DNA of 64,000 nt from Gracilimonas mengyeensis (lineage in GTDB: Bacteria; Bacteroidota; Rhodothermia; Balneolales; Balneolaceae). A program made the translations under genes and the position numbers. The stretch lies in NCBI RefSeq assembly GCF_900182705.1, contig NZ_FXTP01000013.1:113743-177742 (forward strand), written 5' to 3'. The notes under the pieces are model-generated. The model made no database searches. It was not told the DNA's origin and saw only the letters and a program-made list of their open reading frames with translations. Shown one piece after another: positions 55,716 to 64,000 of the stretch (its first letter is position 1; the number at the start of each line of letters is the position of its first letter).

Positions 55716-56678
55716 ATGGGCAAATCTAAATTATTACAGCGTGTTAGAGAAGAAATAAGAAGACGAAACTACAGCTATCGAACGGAACAGGCTTATACTA
55801 ACTGGATTATCAGGTATATTCGCTTTCACGGAACGGTACACCCTAAAAAAATGGGGGACAAAGAGGTTGAACAGTTCCTAAATGATCTTGCAAATAACAA
55901 AAATGTAGCAGCAAGCACCCAAAATCAAGCACTTTCAGCCTTACTCTTCTTATACAAAAATGTGCTGGGTCGGGATGGATTAGAGCTTGATAACCTGAAA
56001 CGAGCAAAGAAACCCCGAAAATTACCCGTGGTACTTTCTCATAAAGAAGCGATGATGATTTTACAACACCTCAGCGGTCGCACTCTCCTGATATGCGAAC
56101 TTCTCTACGGCAGTGGTATTCGGATTTCGGAATGCTTGCGGCTAAGAGTGCAGGATGTAGACTTCGAAAACGGGCAGCTATGGGTTCGATCAGGAAAAGG
56201 AAATAAAGACCGGGTAAGTTTATTGCCACAGAAATGTATTCCAAAACTTCGTCGTCAAATAGAAAAAGTGAAAGCTCTTCACAAAAAAGATCTGGCTGAA
56301 GGATATGGAAAAGCACTGCTGCCAAAAGCCCTGGCTCGGAAATATCCCGGTGAGCAAATGAGCCTGGGTTGGCAATACCTGTTTCCCTCATCGGTACTCT
56401 CAAAAGATCCCCGAACTAAATTAGAACATCGACATCACATCTCAAGCCGACAGGTACAGAGAAAATTGAAGAATGCCCTGGCCAAAACCAATATTGAGAA
56501 AAAAGTGACCTGCCATACCTTCAGGCATTCTTTTGCAACCCAATTACTCAAAAGTGGCTACGACATCCGCACCGTCCAGGAACTCCTCGGCCACAAAAAC
56601 CTCAAAACTACTATGATCTACACCCACGTCATAAACAAAGGCGGCAACTATATCAAAAGCCCGGTGGATGTCTTATAG
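55716..56678 (+). CDS. intI: integron integrase (tyrosine recombinase IntI)
   Basis: Site-specific recombinase of 320 residues that joins attI and the folded bottom strand of attC. The catalytic set is complete: Arg136 in [15 protein letters not shown], Lys161 or Lys164 in [12 protein letters not shown], His267 and Arg270 in [13 protein letters not shown], His293 in LLGHKN and Tyr302 in MIYTHV. The integron-specific insert before patch III is visible ([22 protein letters not shown], then [18 protein letters not shown]), which separates IntI from XerC/D. It is divergent from the canonical cassette direction. No stop or frameshift interrupts it, so it should be active. Confidence 0.96.
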   Translation: MGKSKLLQRVREEIRRRNYSYRTEQAYTNWIIRYIRFHGTVHPKKMGDKEVEQFLNDLANNKNVAASTQNQALSALLFLYKNVLGRDGLELDNLKRAKKPRKLPVVLSHKEAMMILQHLSGRTLLICELLYGSGIRISECLRLRVQDVDFENGQLWVRSGKGNKDRVSLLPQKCIPKLRRQIEKVKALHKKDLAEGYGKALLPKALARKYPGEQMSLGWQYLFPSSVLSKDPRTKLEHRHHISSRQVQRKLKNALAKTNIEKKVTCHTFRHSFATQLLKSGYDIRTVQELLGHKNLKTTMIYTHVINKGGNYIKSPVDVL

Positions 56679-56708
56679 ATCGCCGCTCGCTAGTCGCAAC
56701 TCGATCTA
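56676..56708 (+). terminator. hairpin at the end of intI
   Basis: TAGATCG (56676-56682, covering the stop codon) pairs with CGATCTA (56702-56708). There is no T-run, so termination here is uncertain. Confidence 0.3.
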
Positions 56709-57120
56709 TCGAATATCTGTTAAAAACAGTTTATCAGCCGTAAAGGCCTGTCCAACAATTACCAGCACTAATTATAAAGTTTACAGAAAGCCACTTCCAA
56801 CAGGTTAGCGAGTGATCGATTAGCGATTTGCGATTTGCGATTTGCGAAGCTACCAATGTAGTCACCAAAGCGTCCCCTTGCCCTGCGGCGCTGCCAAAGA
56901 GTTGATTATCAAAAAGGGGAGCCGGAGGGAAAGGGACAGGGTTAGGGTCTTGATACGAACAGGCATAAAGTTCATCATTTACAGTAAAACTCCTATCATT
57001 TTGAACCATGATTCACGGGATTAAAGGATGAACAGGATTTTAAATCTTCCAATCCTGCCAAATCCAGTTCAAAAGAAAAACACTTCAAAATTCAATATTG
57101 AATGTTCACTATTCAATATT
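56679..57120. other. intergenic region between intI and the GH43-like gene
   Basis: About 440 bases with a three-copy heptamer GCGATTT (56823-56843) and an AT-rich stretch with repeated TTCAATATT (57090-57119). A short segment (TCGATCTATCGAA) also occurs at 21832, next to the RNA candidate. No gene is convincing; both convergent genes end here. Confidence 0.5.
56823..56843. repeat. heptamer tandem repeat, GCGATTT x 3
   Basis: Three copies of a 7-base unit, followed by a partial fourth. Same period as the repeats at 15687 and 16509. Confidence 0.8.
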
Positions 57121-58128
57121 CTATTGCGGCGGTTGCAGGTCAATGTAGGTGGGTTCGTTCCGGTCTAATACAATCCGGCCATCCTCATACTTTAGCTCCA
57201 CAACCTGTATCGAGCTTCGGCGTTCCTGGTAGGGATCATTTCCAGAGGCGGATTCCGTCCGACCCGGATGGGTGAAGTAAAACAAGTAGGCCCGGCCATT
57301 ATTAATAAGCACATCGGGATGCTGCCCGGCAACCTGGTCATCCTCACCGGTTCCCGGTTCCTGAAGAAGGTTTCCGGGGATACGCTCCCAAGAAAGCAGG
57401 TCATCTGACTTATACAAAGCCAAGCCGTCCCACACATCCGTCACCATCCAATATTGATCTTTCCATTGAAATACATTGGGTCCCTCGCCGGCCTGGTCGC
57501 CTACGGCTTTGCCTTTGTCTTCCCATTCATAAAGATCTTCGCTGTCGGCATAATAGATGGCTTTGTTATCCACTTCATTGTTATACCACATGCGCCAGCT
57601 TCCGTCGGGTAACTGCATCACGTTGGCGTCAATCACCCGGTTCGAGGCCAGGTCCAGCGTAGACTGGTATTCCCAGTCTATGAGGTTTTCACTGGTCAGG
57701 TGAATGATGTCCCTAGGATGACTCCAGTTATCAAAAACCCCGGGCACGTAAGTCAGGTACATGTGGTATAGCCCTTCATGTTCGATCACGTCGGGCGCCC
57801 AATGCGTTTCGGTATAAGGGGAGGGGATGTTGCTGGTGCCCCGGTATTCCCAGGTAGCACCGCCATCGGTGGATTCGGAAATCCCAATGCGCGTTCCATG
57901 CACCCAGGTTACCCCGTCAAGCCCTTCGGTGTTGGCCCTGCGATTGGTGTACACCATAAACCACTTTTTCTCCTCCTGATTCCATATCACCACGGGATCG
58001 GCAGCTCCGTCATAGACAGGGTCACGGAACAGTGGCTTGTCGGCGGGCTCGTCTGCTTTTTCTGTTTCCTGCGTGCAGGCGGTAAAGGGGATCAAAAACA
58101 GGAAGAATACAATCAGGTAACGGGACAT
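57121..58128 (-). CDS. GH43-like lipoprotein glycosidase
   Basis: Surface or periplasmic glycoside hydrolase with a five-bladed propeller, 335 residues, lipobox LIPFTAC (Cys18). The three acids of GH43-type enzymes can be seen: Asp in YDGAADPVVIWN, Asp in NRVIDANVMQLPDGSWRMWY, and Glu in AGEGPNVFQWKDQYWMVTDVW. WAPDVIEHEGLYHMYLTYV is the usual second-blade block. The nearest groups are GH43 and related families (GH117, DUF377-like), so the target is probably arabino-, xylo- or galacto-oligosaccharide, but this is inference. It is divergent from the DUF5695-like gene. Confidence 0.8.
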   Translation of the reverse strand: MSRYLIVFFLFLIPFTACTQETEKADEPADKPLFRDPVYDGAADPVVIWNQEEKKWFMVYTNRRANTEGLDGVTWVHGTRIGISESTDGGATWEYRGTSNIPSPYTETHWAPDVIEHEGLYHMYLTYVPGVFDNWSHPRDIIHLTSENLIDWEYQSTLDLASNRVIDANVMQLPDGSWRMWYNNEVDNKAIYYADSEDLYEWEDKGKAVGDQAGEGPNVFQWKDQYWMVTDVWDGLALYKSDDLLSWERIPGNLLQEPGTGEDDQVAGQHPDVLINNGRAYLFYFTHPGRTESASGNDPYQERRSSIQVVELKYEDGRIVLDRNEPTYIDLQPPQ

Positions 58129-58421
58129 TGAATTATTCTTTATTTAAAATGGAATGGAGGTTTTTATTATGAGCTTACTATTTGCTGCTATCTAAAACAA
58201 ATAAGAATAAAAAACTTTGGCATAGTTTACGAACCAAAATATGAGGATTGAGAAAAGACTACTGTCATCGTATAGAAAACATTCTTCTAAAATTCATCCT
58301 TGCTTAAGTGTGGCGGACACACTTTATTAGTATCTACCTTAACGTAATGGCTTGTAAGTGATTGGAGTCAGATAGCCTTGCCATTCTGCGGAAATATATC
58401 AACCACCTAAGTTAGGATATT
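58129..58421. other. shared promoter region of the divergent carbohydrate genes
   Basis: 293 AT-rich bases between the two divergent starts. I see no clear operator or RNA gene. Confidence 0.4.
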
Positions 58422-61130
58422 ATGAAAAAGATAGTACTGTTTGTCCTGTTTGCATTGCTCACCTTTCAATTACAAGCTCAACAAGAGGAACAGGAGGCGC
58501 CGCCGGCACTCAGGCTGGATCAGGGGATGACAGAGCTGGAGACACCGGGCTTCAATCTAAAGCTGGTAAAGGCCTCGCAAACTATTGCCGCACTGCAGCC
58601 CAAAGGTGAGGAGGGGTTTGACTTCACCCCGGCAGGAGAACTGCAGAACCGCGCTGAAAATGAATATTACCACCTGGGCGATCTGACCCTGAGATTACGA
58701 ATGGAAGGCTCCAAACAATGGCAACAGTTTTCTACTGCTGAGAACCGGGTTCCGGTTACATCTTTAGAGGTTTCGGGGGATATGCTTGCGGCGGCAGATA
58801 TTTCAAACACTTTGGGGGCCGGATTCCCTATACAAGCCAAACGCTATTGGGAAACGGAGGCGGGAACATTAGTGCTTCGGTTTGAAATCAAAAACACCAC
58901 CGGTCAGCAGATCGAGATCGGGGCTCTTGGCATTCCCATGGTCTTTAATAATATCCTCACCGGCAAAGACCTGGACACTGCCCATGCTTTGTGTTCTTTT
59001 TATGATCCTTATATCGGGCAGGATGCCGGCTATCTGCAGGTAACACGTCTCAATGGGCATGGACCAGCCTTGCTGGTAACACCTGGCGAAAACACACCTT
59101 TTGAAGCCTATAAGCCCCTCAATGAAGATAAAACCCAACGGCAGATTACCTTCGAGGGCTTTTATGAATGGATGGTGCACAGCAAAGCCTACGTTGAAAA
59201 TGAGTGGAGTGCCGCCGAGCCGTGGAATCCACCAACTTCCGAAATATTGAATCCCGGCGAAACCAGGAATTACAGTCTCAAATTTGTACTCTCCGATAGC
59301 ATCCGGGATATAGAATCAACTTTGATTGAACAGGAAAGGCCGGTGGCAGTAGGCCTGCCGGGCTACGTATTGCCGATGGATCAAACCGGGAATTTATACC
59401 TGAATTATCATAGCGAAGTAAGCTGGATTGATGTGGAACCGGCCGGCTCCGTGGTGTTAAAGAAAAAGGAAGATACGCCCAACGGCTGGAAGTCGTATGA
59501 GGTGCGTGGCAAATCATGGGGCCGAAGCCGTGTGACGATCCATTATGAGAATGGGGTATCCCAATCCATTAACTATAAAACCATTAAGCCGGAAATGCAG
59601 GTAGTGGATGATGCCGGCCGTTTTCTCACCACGGAGCAGTGGTTTGATCAACCGGATGATCCCTTTAACCGAACGCATTCGGTGATCAGCTATGATTACG
59701 GGAAAAACGAACAGGTCACAGAAGACAATCGGGCGTGGGTAGCGGGGCTAAGTGACGAAGGCGGGGCCGGCTCATGGGTAGCGGCTATCATGAAGCAGGT
59801 GATACAGCCCGAAAAAGAAGAAATTGAAAAAATGGAACTGTTTGTAGATGATGTGGTATGGGGTGGTCTGCAGCACAGCGATGGTGAACATAAATATGGT
59901 GTCCAAAAGAGTTTATTCTACTATGAACCGGATTCCATGCCCGAGGGTACATACAGTGAAGAGGTTCCTTATGGCGGATGGTCCAGCTGGGATACCGAAG
60001 GGGCGGCTGACTTGGGCCGGTCGTATAATTATCCGCACGTGGCTGCATTGCATTGGGGTTTATATCGCCTGTCCCGAAACTACGAAGGCTATGTGGACAA
60101 TCACGAATGGGAGTGGTATTTGGAGCGAGCCTATCAAACGGCAGAGGCCATGATGGAATTCGCCCCTCATTATGCGCAGTATGGACAGATGGAAGGAACA
60201 GTATTTCTTAAAATCCTGATGGATTTAAAACGCGAAGGATGGACCGAACAGGCGGAGAAACTTGAAGCTACCATGCGGGCCCGGGCAGAAGTCTGGCGGT
60301 CGCTTGGTTTCCCTTTTGTAAGTGAGATGCCCTGGGATTCTACCGGACAGGAAGAAGTGTATGCCTGGTGCCGTTATTTTGGCTTTGATGCAAAAGCGTT
60401 GGTGACACTTAACGCCATTCTTGGCTATATGCCCACCGTTCCTCATTGGGGATATAACGGAAGTGCCCGCCGTTACTGGGATTTCCTTTTTGCCGGAGAG
60501 CTATCCCGCATTGAGCGGCAGCTTCATCATTATGGTTCCGGACTGAATGCCATCTCGGTGCTTCATGAATACCGGCTGAATCCTGATGATATGTACCTGC
60601 TAAGAGTCGGTTACGGAGGACTTCAGGGGTCCATCGCCAATATTACCGAGGATGGATTTGGCGCTTCCGGCTTCCATGCCTATCCCTCTACTTTGAGGAT
60701 TGATTATCTCTCCGGAGATTATGGGCAGAACTTCTTTGGACATGCTATCAATACCAGTTCTTACCTGGTGAACCATCCCGAATTTGGATGGCAGGCTTTT
60801 GGCGGGAATATCGAAGAGGAAGATGGATGGGTGACTATGAATCCACTGAATTCTTCAAGAAACCGTGTGTACTTGTCTGAAGTGGGGTTATGGCTCACCC
60901 TGGATGCCGGGAAATTTGAAAGCGTTGCACTTAACACAGAAACCGGGGAGGTTCAACTTACCTTTGAATCTGCTACAGCCAATGCACCCAATGCCAGACT
61001 ACGCGTAGAGCAACCGGCCGACATCAGTGGGGTGGACACATACCAGCCGAATGAAGACCTTGAGGAGGAGAGAGGGGCTTATGTAATACCACTTTCTGCC
61101 GGGGATAATGTGATTACTCTAAGCGAATAA
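58422..61130 (+). CDS. secreted DUF5695-like protein, probable polysaccharide-acting enzyme
   Basis: A 902-residue exported protein with signal peptide MKKIVLFVLFALLTFQLQA. The first 300 residues are beta-sandwich-like (FNLKLVKASQTIAALQP, LVLRFEIKNTTGQQIEIGALGIPMVFNN). The second half is helical and rich in aromatic residues (AALHWGLYRLSRNYEGYVDNHEWEWYLERAYQTAEAMMEF, WTEQAEKLEATMRARAEVW, SARRYWDFLFAGELSRIERQLHHYGSG), as in (alpha/alpha)6-barrel glycosidases. The layout agrees with DUF5695 proteins. Catalytic residues cannot be fixed. With the divergent GH43-like gene it suggests a small polysaccharide-breakdown locus. Confidence 0.65.
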   Translation: MKKIVLFVLFALLTFQLQAQQEEQEAPPALRLDQGMTELETPGFNLKLVKASQTIAALQPKGEEGFDFTPAGELQNRAENEYYHLGDLTLRLRMEGSKQWQQFSTAENRVPVTSLEVSGDMLAAADISNTLGAGFPIQAKRYWETEAGTLVLRFEIKNTTGQQIEIGALGIPMVFNNILTGKDLDTAHALCSFYDPYIGQDAGYLQVTRLNGHGPALLVTPGENTPFEAYKPLNEDKTQRQITFEGFYEWMVHSKAYVENEWSAAEPWNPPTSEILNPGETRNYSLKFVLSDSIRDIESTLIEQERPVAVGLPGYVLPMDQTGNLYLNYHSEVSWIDVEPAGSVVLKKKEDTPNGWKSYEVRGKSWGRSRVTIHYENGVSQSINYKTIKPEMQVVDDAGRFLTTEQWFDQPDDPFNRTHSVISYDYGKNEQVTEDNRAWVAGLSDEGGAGSWVAAIMKQVIQPEKEEIEKMELFVDDVVWGGLQHSDGEHKYGVQKSLFYYEPDSMPEGTYSEEVPYGGWSSWDTEGAADLGRSYNYPHVAALHWGLYRLSRNYEGYVDNHEWEWYLERAYQTAEAMMEFAPHYAQYGQMEGTVFLKILMDLKREGWTEQAEKLEATMRARAEVWRSLGFPFVSEMPWDSTGQEEVYAWCRYFGFDAKALVTLNAILGYMPTVPHWGYNGSARRYWDFLFAGELSRIERQLHHYGSGLNAISVLHEYRLNPDDMYLLRVGYGGLQGSIANITEDGFGASGFHAYPSTLRIDYLSGDYGQNFFGHAINTSSYLVNHPEFGWQAFGGNIEEEDGWVTMNPLNSSRNRVYLSEVGLWLTLDAGKFESVALNTETGEVQLTFESATANAPNARLRVEQPADISGVDTYQPNEDLEEERGAYVIPLSAGDNVITLSE

Positions 61131-61160
61131 TGATGTAATCTAATCACCAACAAAAAGCAT

Positions 61161-61314
61161 GTCATTCAGAGCGAAAGCGAAGAATCTGAGCCAGAAAATA
61201 CTTACCAACTTGCTACGGCATATTGCACACGGAATCACTGGTAATGTTGTATAAGAGATTGGGCAATGAAGCTCCGCAAAATGCAAGGTCCTTCGGCGAT
61301 AGCCTCTGGATGAC
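61161..61314. repeat. MITE-like interspersed repeat, copy 1
   Basis: About 154 bases with near-perfect terminal inverted repeats: GTCATTCAGAG at the left and CTCTGGATGAC at the right. No coding capacity. It matches a second copy at 61606-61760 at about 85-90% by eye. Confidence 0.7.
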
Positions 61315-61605
61315 TGGATTTTGGGGATTGATAAATTGTTGCAGATGCCAAGTAATTGGACTACAAAAGCTAACCAAAAGGACCCCGAATGGGGTCAAAC
61401 AAAAATAGCCTCGGGTAAGCCTGTCCGGGCCCCCGTTTACGGGGAAGCACTGGAGCAACCCGGGGTAAAGAAGCCCAAAATATCCAAGCTTCGCCCCATT
61501 GATGATAGAGAAAAAACGTCAGGCGAAGCTTTGGCAATACATGTTAAAATGGAGATAGTTAATTTAGATCTATCCATCAGGCACCACATTGAAATTATAA
61601 GGCCA

Positions 61606-61760
61606 GTCATTCAGAGCGAAAGCGAAGAACCTAAGCCAGAAAATGCTTACCAACCTGCTACGGCATATTGCATACGGAATCACTGGAAATGTTAGATAAG
61701 AGATTGGTCAATGTTGCTCCGCAAAATGCAAGATCCTTCGGCGGTAGCCACAGAATGAAC
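61606..61760. repeat. MITE-like interspersed repeat, copy 2
   Basis: Begins GTCATTCAGAGCGAAAGCG like copy 1 and follows it through ACGGAATCACTGG and CTCCGCAAAATGCAAG to near 61760. The right terminal repeat (CAGAATGAAC) is less well kept. Confidence 0.65.
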
Positions 61761-61915
61761 CCGAATGGAGGGGCAACACAAATAGTTCAGAGGTAACCTT
61801 TCAGTATTTCCTTTATCAAACCAAAACCATCGGATTCCTCTTCGTGAACTCGTTGGTATTTTCCTTATACTTTTAGAATCAATAATAATGTTGCAGGCTA
61901 TAGAAGGAAACACGC

Positions 61916-62422
61916 TTGAATTACGATTTCGAAAAACGACCTAACCACATTTTTCTCGGGGTAGAGTCCAGCTTTACGCTGATTGATTTCATACTATTCT
62001 TCTTCAGCTTCATCCTTGGATTTATTTTTGCGCTGTTCTTCCTGATTTTCGCCGTAGCGGTACTTCAAAAGATTTTCTCTCGCTACGAGTTTGAGTTCAA
62101 TACCGACGACTACACCATCACCCGCTACTATCGATTCTTCAGTTATTTCCGGTTCAAAAGAGAAAAAATTGGTTTTGGAGAAGTAGATGAAATCCTGCTT
62201 AGTAATTTTGAAAGTGGAAAGGCTCTTTTTACCCGGGGCATGAAATCCAAAGAATGGTTTACCCTTGATATCCGCACCAAAAACGGATACATGCGTCTGA
62301 TCAAAACAGAAGAAGATGAGCTGGAAGAACTCTATGAACTGTACGAGTTGCTGGAGGAAAAACTGGAGCTATATTTTAGTTTTCGTATGGAATTTCTTGG
62401 TGACGGTGAATCGGATTTTTAA
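61916..62422 (+). CDS. small membrane protein of unknown function
   Basis: A 168-residue protein with a TTG start preceded by GAAGGAAA. One long hydrophobic hairpin (about residues 20-52, rich in Phe: LIDFILFFFSFILGFIFALFFLIFAVAVL in two helices) is followed by a cytosolic beta-rich part (YEFEFNTDDYTITRYYRFF, EWFTLDIRTKNGYMRLI) and an acidic C-terminal helix (EEDELEELYELYELLEEKLEL). This resembles bacterial PH-like (YcxB-like) membrane proteins. Function unknown. Confidence 0.65.
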   Translation: MNYDFEKRPNHIFLGVESSFTLIDFILFFFSFILGFIFALFFLIFAVAVLQKIFSRYEFEFNTDDYTITRYYRFFSYFRFKREKIGFGEVDEILLSNFESGKALFTRGMKSKEWFTLDIRTKNGYMRLIKTEEDELEELYELYELLEEKLELYFSFRMEFLGDGESDF

Positions 62423-62713
62423 AAAACAGCTTAGGTAAAGAGTTGTTCATTAATTGTTGGATTTTCTGTGTTTATTGCAATAGGTTTAGGGATAGAAAGT
62501 ACAGTTAGGTTTTATGTTCACATACAATTTTTCGGGAGCTGATAAATTCCTTTAAACAGCACTTTTTTTGGGGCAGATTTACGATGCTTAATTGTCATAT
62601 CTGTTGAAATCGTAAGTTTTTTATCTAAAGACACCGTTTTTTTCAGCAGTCGGTGTTTAAGGTCATGAATATAAATAGAAGGTTTTTCGAGACTTAAATA
62701 TCAAAAAAATATT
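62423..62713. other. intergenic region upstream of the barrel gene
   Basis: 291 AT-rich bases. It should hold the promoter of the next gene. No RNA gene is visible. Confidence 0.4.
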
Positions 62714-63685
62714 ATGAAACATTTTTATATACCTTTTCTAACTATAATTTTCATTTCTTTATCAATTACTTCATATGCGCAGTCCACTCTGGGAATTAAG
62801 CAGTGGAATAAAAACGATTTTGCTGGTTCATTAGAAGTCGAAGATATTAGATTCCAACAGGAGGAATCTATAAATGACTTTACATCTGCTTCCTACAACA
62901 ATTATCAAAGCACAGATACGGTTATGAATCGTGAGGCTACTACCTCATTAACTGCCGGATATATGTCAGACAGTTATAATCTTGAGATGGATAATGGTAG
63001 TAAACGGTTCGCTTTTGACGGGGAGCTCACCGCATTAATGCTTAGTTCAAATTCAGCCTCGCTTACCCTCAGTTACGGTTTAGCAGATGCAAAAGAACAT
63101 GACAGTGATATTAGAAGTATTGCTGCTGACTTAAGTTTAGGAGGGAACAGCACCATTTTTGATGATCTCTTCGGGCTCCCTTTAAGTGCATATATCCCAA
63201 TTCGTGCAAACTTAGGTTACAGAAGTTTGACGCTTGTTGATGTTGATGAGGAGTATGACAAGGTAAACATGGGAAATGCAAATTTAGGGCTTGGAGTAGG
63301 TTCATCAATACGTTTGCCAACTAATTTGCCAATTATAGAAAATAACCTCACTGGTTTTGTATCTATAGTTCGGTCGGTTGGTATCATTGGGGATATGTCC
63401 AGTGCTGCAGAATCAGGTGGTTTCCAGGAAAGTCCCGAAACTGGAGATCCTGTATTAGAAGGTATTAGATATACACGTGGTACAGACTTTAATCTTGAAG
63501 GAAAACTTGAGCGTCTTTTAGGAGAAAAAACCGGGGTTACCGTCGGCATTACTATGCGTTGGATGAGTTGGACTAATGAAAAAGCTGAAGGCTTAGGAGA
63601 AATTACAGACGTAATAGCAGGAAATGCAGACAATATAGATTTGCGGTCCAAACAATACTTATTTAGGGTAGGTATAAATTGGTAA
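62714..63685 (+). CDS. outer-membrane beta-barrel protein
   Basis: A 323-residue exported protein with signal peptide MKHFYIPFLTIIFISLSITS and cleavage after YAQ. The mature chain alternates amphipathic strands and acidic loops (SNSASLTLSYGLADAKEHDSD, IPIRANLGYRSLTLVDVDEEYDKVNMGNANLGLG, LTGFVSIVRSVGIIG, GVTVGITMRWMSW) and ends KQYLFRVGINW with a terminal aromatic, as expected for a BAM substrate. No named family. A Rho-independent terminator follows within 25 bases, so it is a single-gene transcript. Confidence 0.7.
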   Translation: MKHFYIPFLTIIFISLSITSYAQSTLGIKQWNKNDFAGSLEVEDIRFQQEESINDFTSASYNNYQSTDTVMNREATTSLTAGYMSDSYNLEMDNGSKRFAFDGELTALMLSSNSASLTLSYGLADAKEHDSDIRSIAADLSLGGNSTIFDDLFGLPLSAYIPIRANLGYRSLTLVDVDEEYDKVNMGNANLGLGVGSSIRLPTNLPIIENNLTGFVSIVRSVGIIGDMSSAAESGGFQESPETGDPVLEGIRYTRGTDFNLEGKLERLLGEKTGVTVGITMRWMSWTNEKAEGLGEITDVIAGNADNIDLRSKQYLFRVGINW

Positions 63686-63709
63686 ATTGAATACCTGTTT
63701 TGGTTTGAT

Positions 63710-63752
63710 AAAGCGAGGCCTTGTTTTAAAATTCAGGCACTCGCTTTTTTAT
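63710..63752 (+). terminator. Rho-independent terminator
   Basis: AAAGCGAG (63710-63717) pairs with CTCGCTTT (63740-63747) over a 22-base loop, followed directly by a T-run. It ends the outer-membrane barrel transcript. Confidence 0.8.
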
Positions 63753-64000
63753 TGGTCCCAACCGAGAGTTTAAAACCCTACACTTTGAGAGCAGTACTTC
63801 AGTATTGGGAAGAAATCTAATGCTAAAATCATAGGGTCATCCTATGCTTGGGAAAGAAAGTGAGATGGCAGATATTTCACTAAATAAAGGCGGTGGAAGG
63901 GCAGATACACAGTTGTTGGTCATTGAGCCAAAGAGCTCGTTCAGAATGATTGACCTGCCATCTTCCACACTATGATCATGAACAGTTCAGTAGGCCCTGG
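63753..64000. other. right edge without recognised gene
   Basis: 248 bases to the window edge with no convincing frame, hairpin or RNA gene. Confidence 0.4.

Larger units (their letters stand above)
20428..56678 (-). mobile_element. large chromosomal integron: intI, attI and cassette array
   Basis: An integrase gene of the integron type at the right end, followed leftward by an attI junction and a series of attC sites with matching arms. Each complete attC runs from an RYYYAAC-like box to a GTTRRRY-like box. In the common type the left arm reads GCGTTTAAACGGCGCGG and the reverse complement of the right arm GCGTTTTAAATCGGACGCGG, so the extra bases lie on the right. By analogy with aadA-type attC sites this makes the - strand the canonical top strand. 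A cassette is therefore an attC on the left plus its gene on the right, read leftward away from intI. I count 19 full sites, one degenerate site and several half-sites. The left boundary is uncertain because the outermost sites are decayed. Confidence 0.93.
61131..61915. other. 785-base non-coding region with two repeat copies
   Basis: Between the DUF5695-like gene and the small membrane protein gene. It contains two MITE-like repeats and a stretch of about 290 bases between them. The short ORFs here run across the repeats and are not convincing. Confidence 0.6.

Overview
The window looks like chromosomal DNA of a marine or halophilic bacterium of the Balneolota/Rhodothermota or wider Bacteroidota type. 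This is inferred from gene content: a carboxypeptidase-regulatory plus TonB-plug receptor, a subtilase with a C-terminal type IX secretion (Por-type) sorting domain, LytS/LytTR pairs, many weak ribosome-binding sites and roughly 40% G+C. Nothing here names a species.

The dominant object is a large chromosomal (sedentary) integron, about 20.4-56.7 kb. A complete integron integrase gene (intI, 55716-56678, + strand) sits at the right end. To its left are an attI junction near 55.5 kb and an array with 19 complete attC sites of 91-132 bp, one degenerate attC and several half-sites. The pattern of extra bases in the attC arms places canonical cassette orientation on the - strand, reading away from intI, and most cassette genes follow this. 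Ordinary cassettes encode small hypothetical proteins, a Phd/ParE toxin-antitoxin pair, a lone RES-domain protein, an HNH nuclease, a CoiA-like predicted nuclease, a phage-type Dam methylase, an ACT-domain protein, an NTF2-like protein and an FAD monooxygenase. Three cassettes (436, about 416 and about 417 bp) occur twice, apparently identical, which indicates recent activity. Three positions between consecutive attC sites hold whole operons: a subtilase/lipoprotein/S74 module (3.7 kb), an Rrf2-DUF2490-pstSCAB phosphate-uptake module (4.9 kb, reversed, with its own promoter), and a heavy-metal efflux module czcCBA-PII-ynfA-CDF (8.2 kb). Between 21.78 and 22.26 kb lies a gene-free, strongly structured stretch that is a good candidate for a large non-coding RNA, possibly an IscB/IsrB-type omega (HEARO) RNA without its protein.

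The left flank (0-20 kb) holds the truncated TonB receptor, a DUF1801 protein, an erythromycin-esterase homologue, an SRPBCC protein, a small beta-barrel, an M20 amidohydrolase preceded by a perfect 16-bp palindrome beside a Crp/Fnr gene, a CPBP protease, an ABC ATPase with a permease-M1 aminopeptidase fusion divergent from a LytS/LytTR two-component pair, a palindrome-rich intergenic region, a methyltransferase flanked by heptamer repeats, a class C beta-lactamase-like hydrolase, an outer-membrane protein and a GNAT acetyltransferase.

The right flank (57-64 kb) holds a GH43-like lipoprotein divergent from a DUF5695-like protein (probably polysaccharide breakdown), a pair of MITE-like repeats, a small membrane protein and an outer-membrane barrel with a clear terminator. 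No rRNA, tRNA, CRISPR array or transposase gene was seen.
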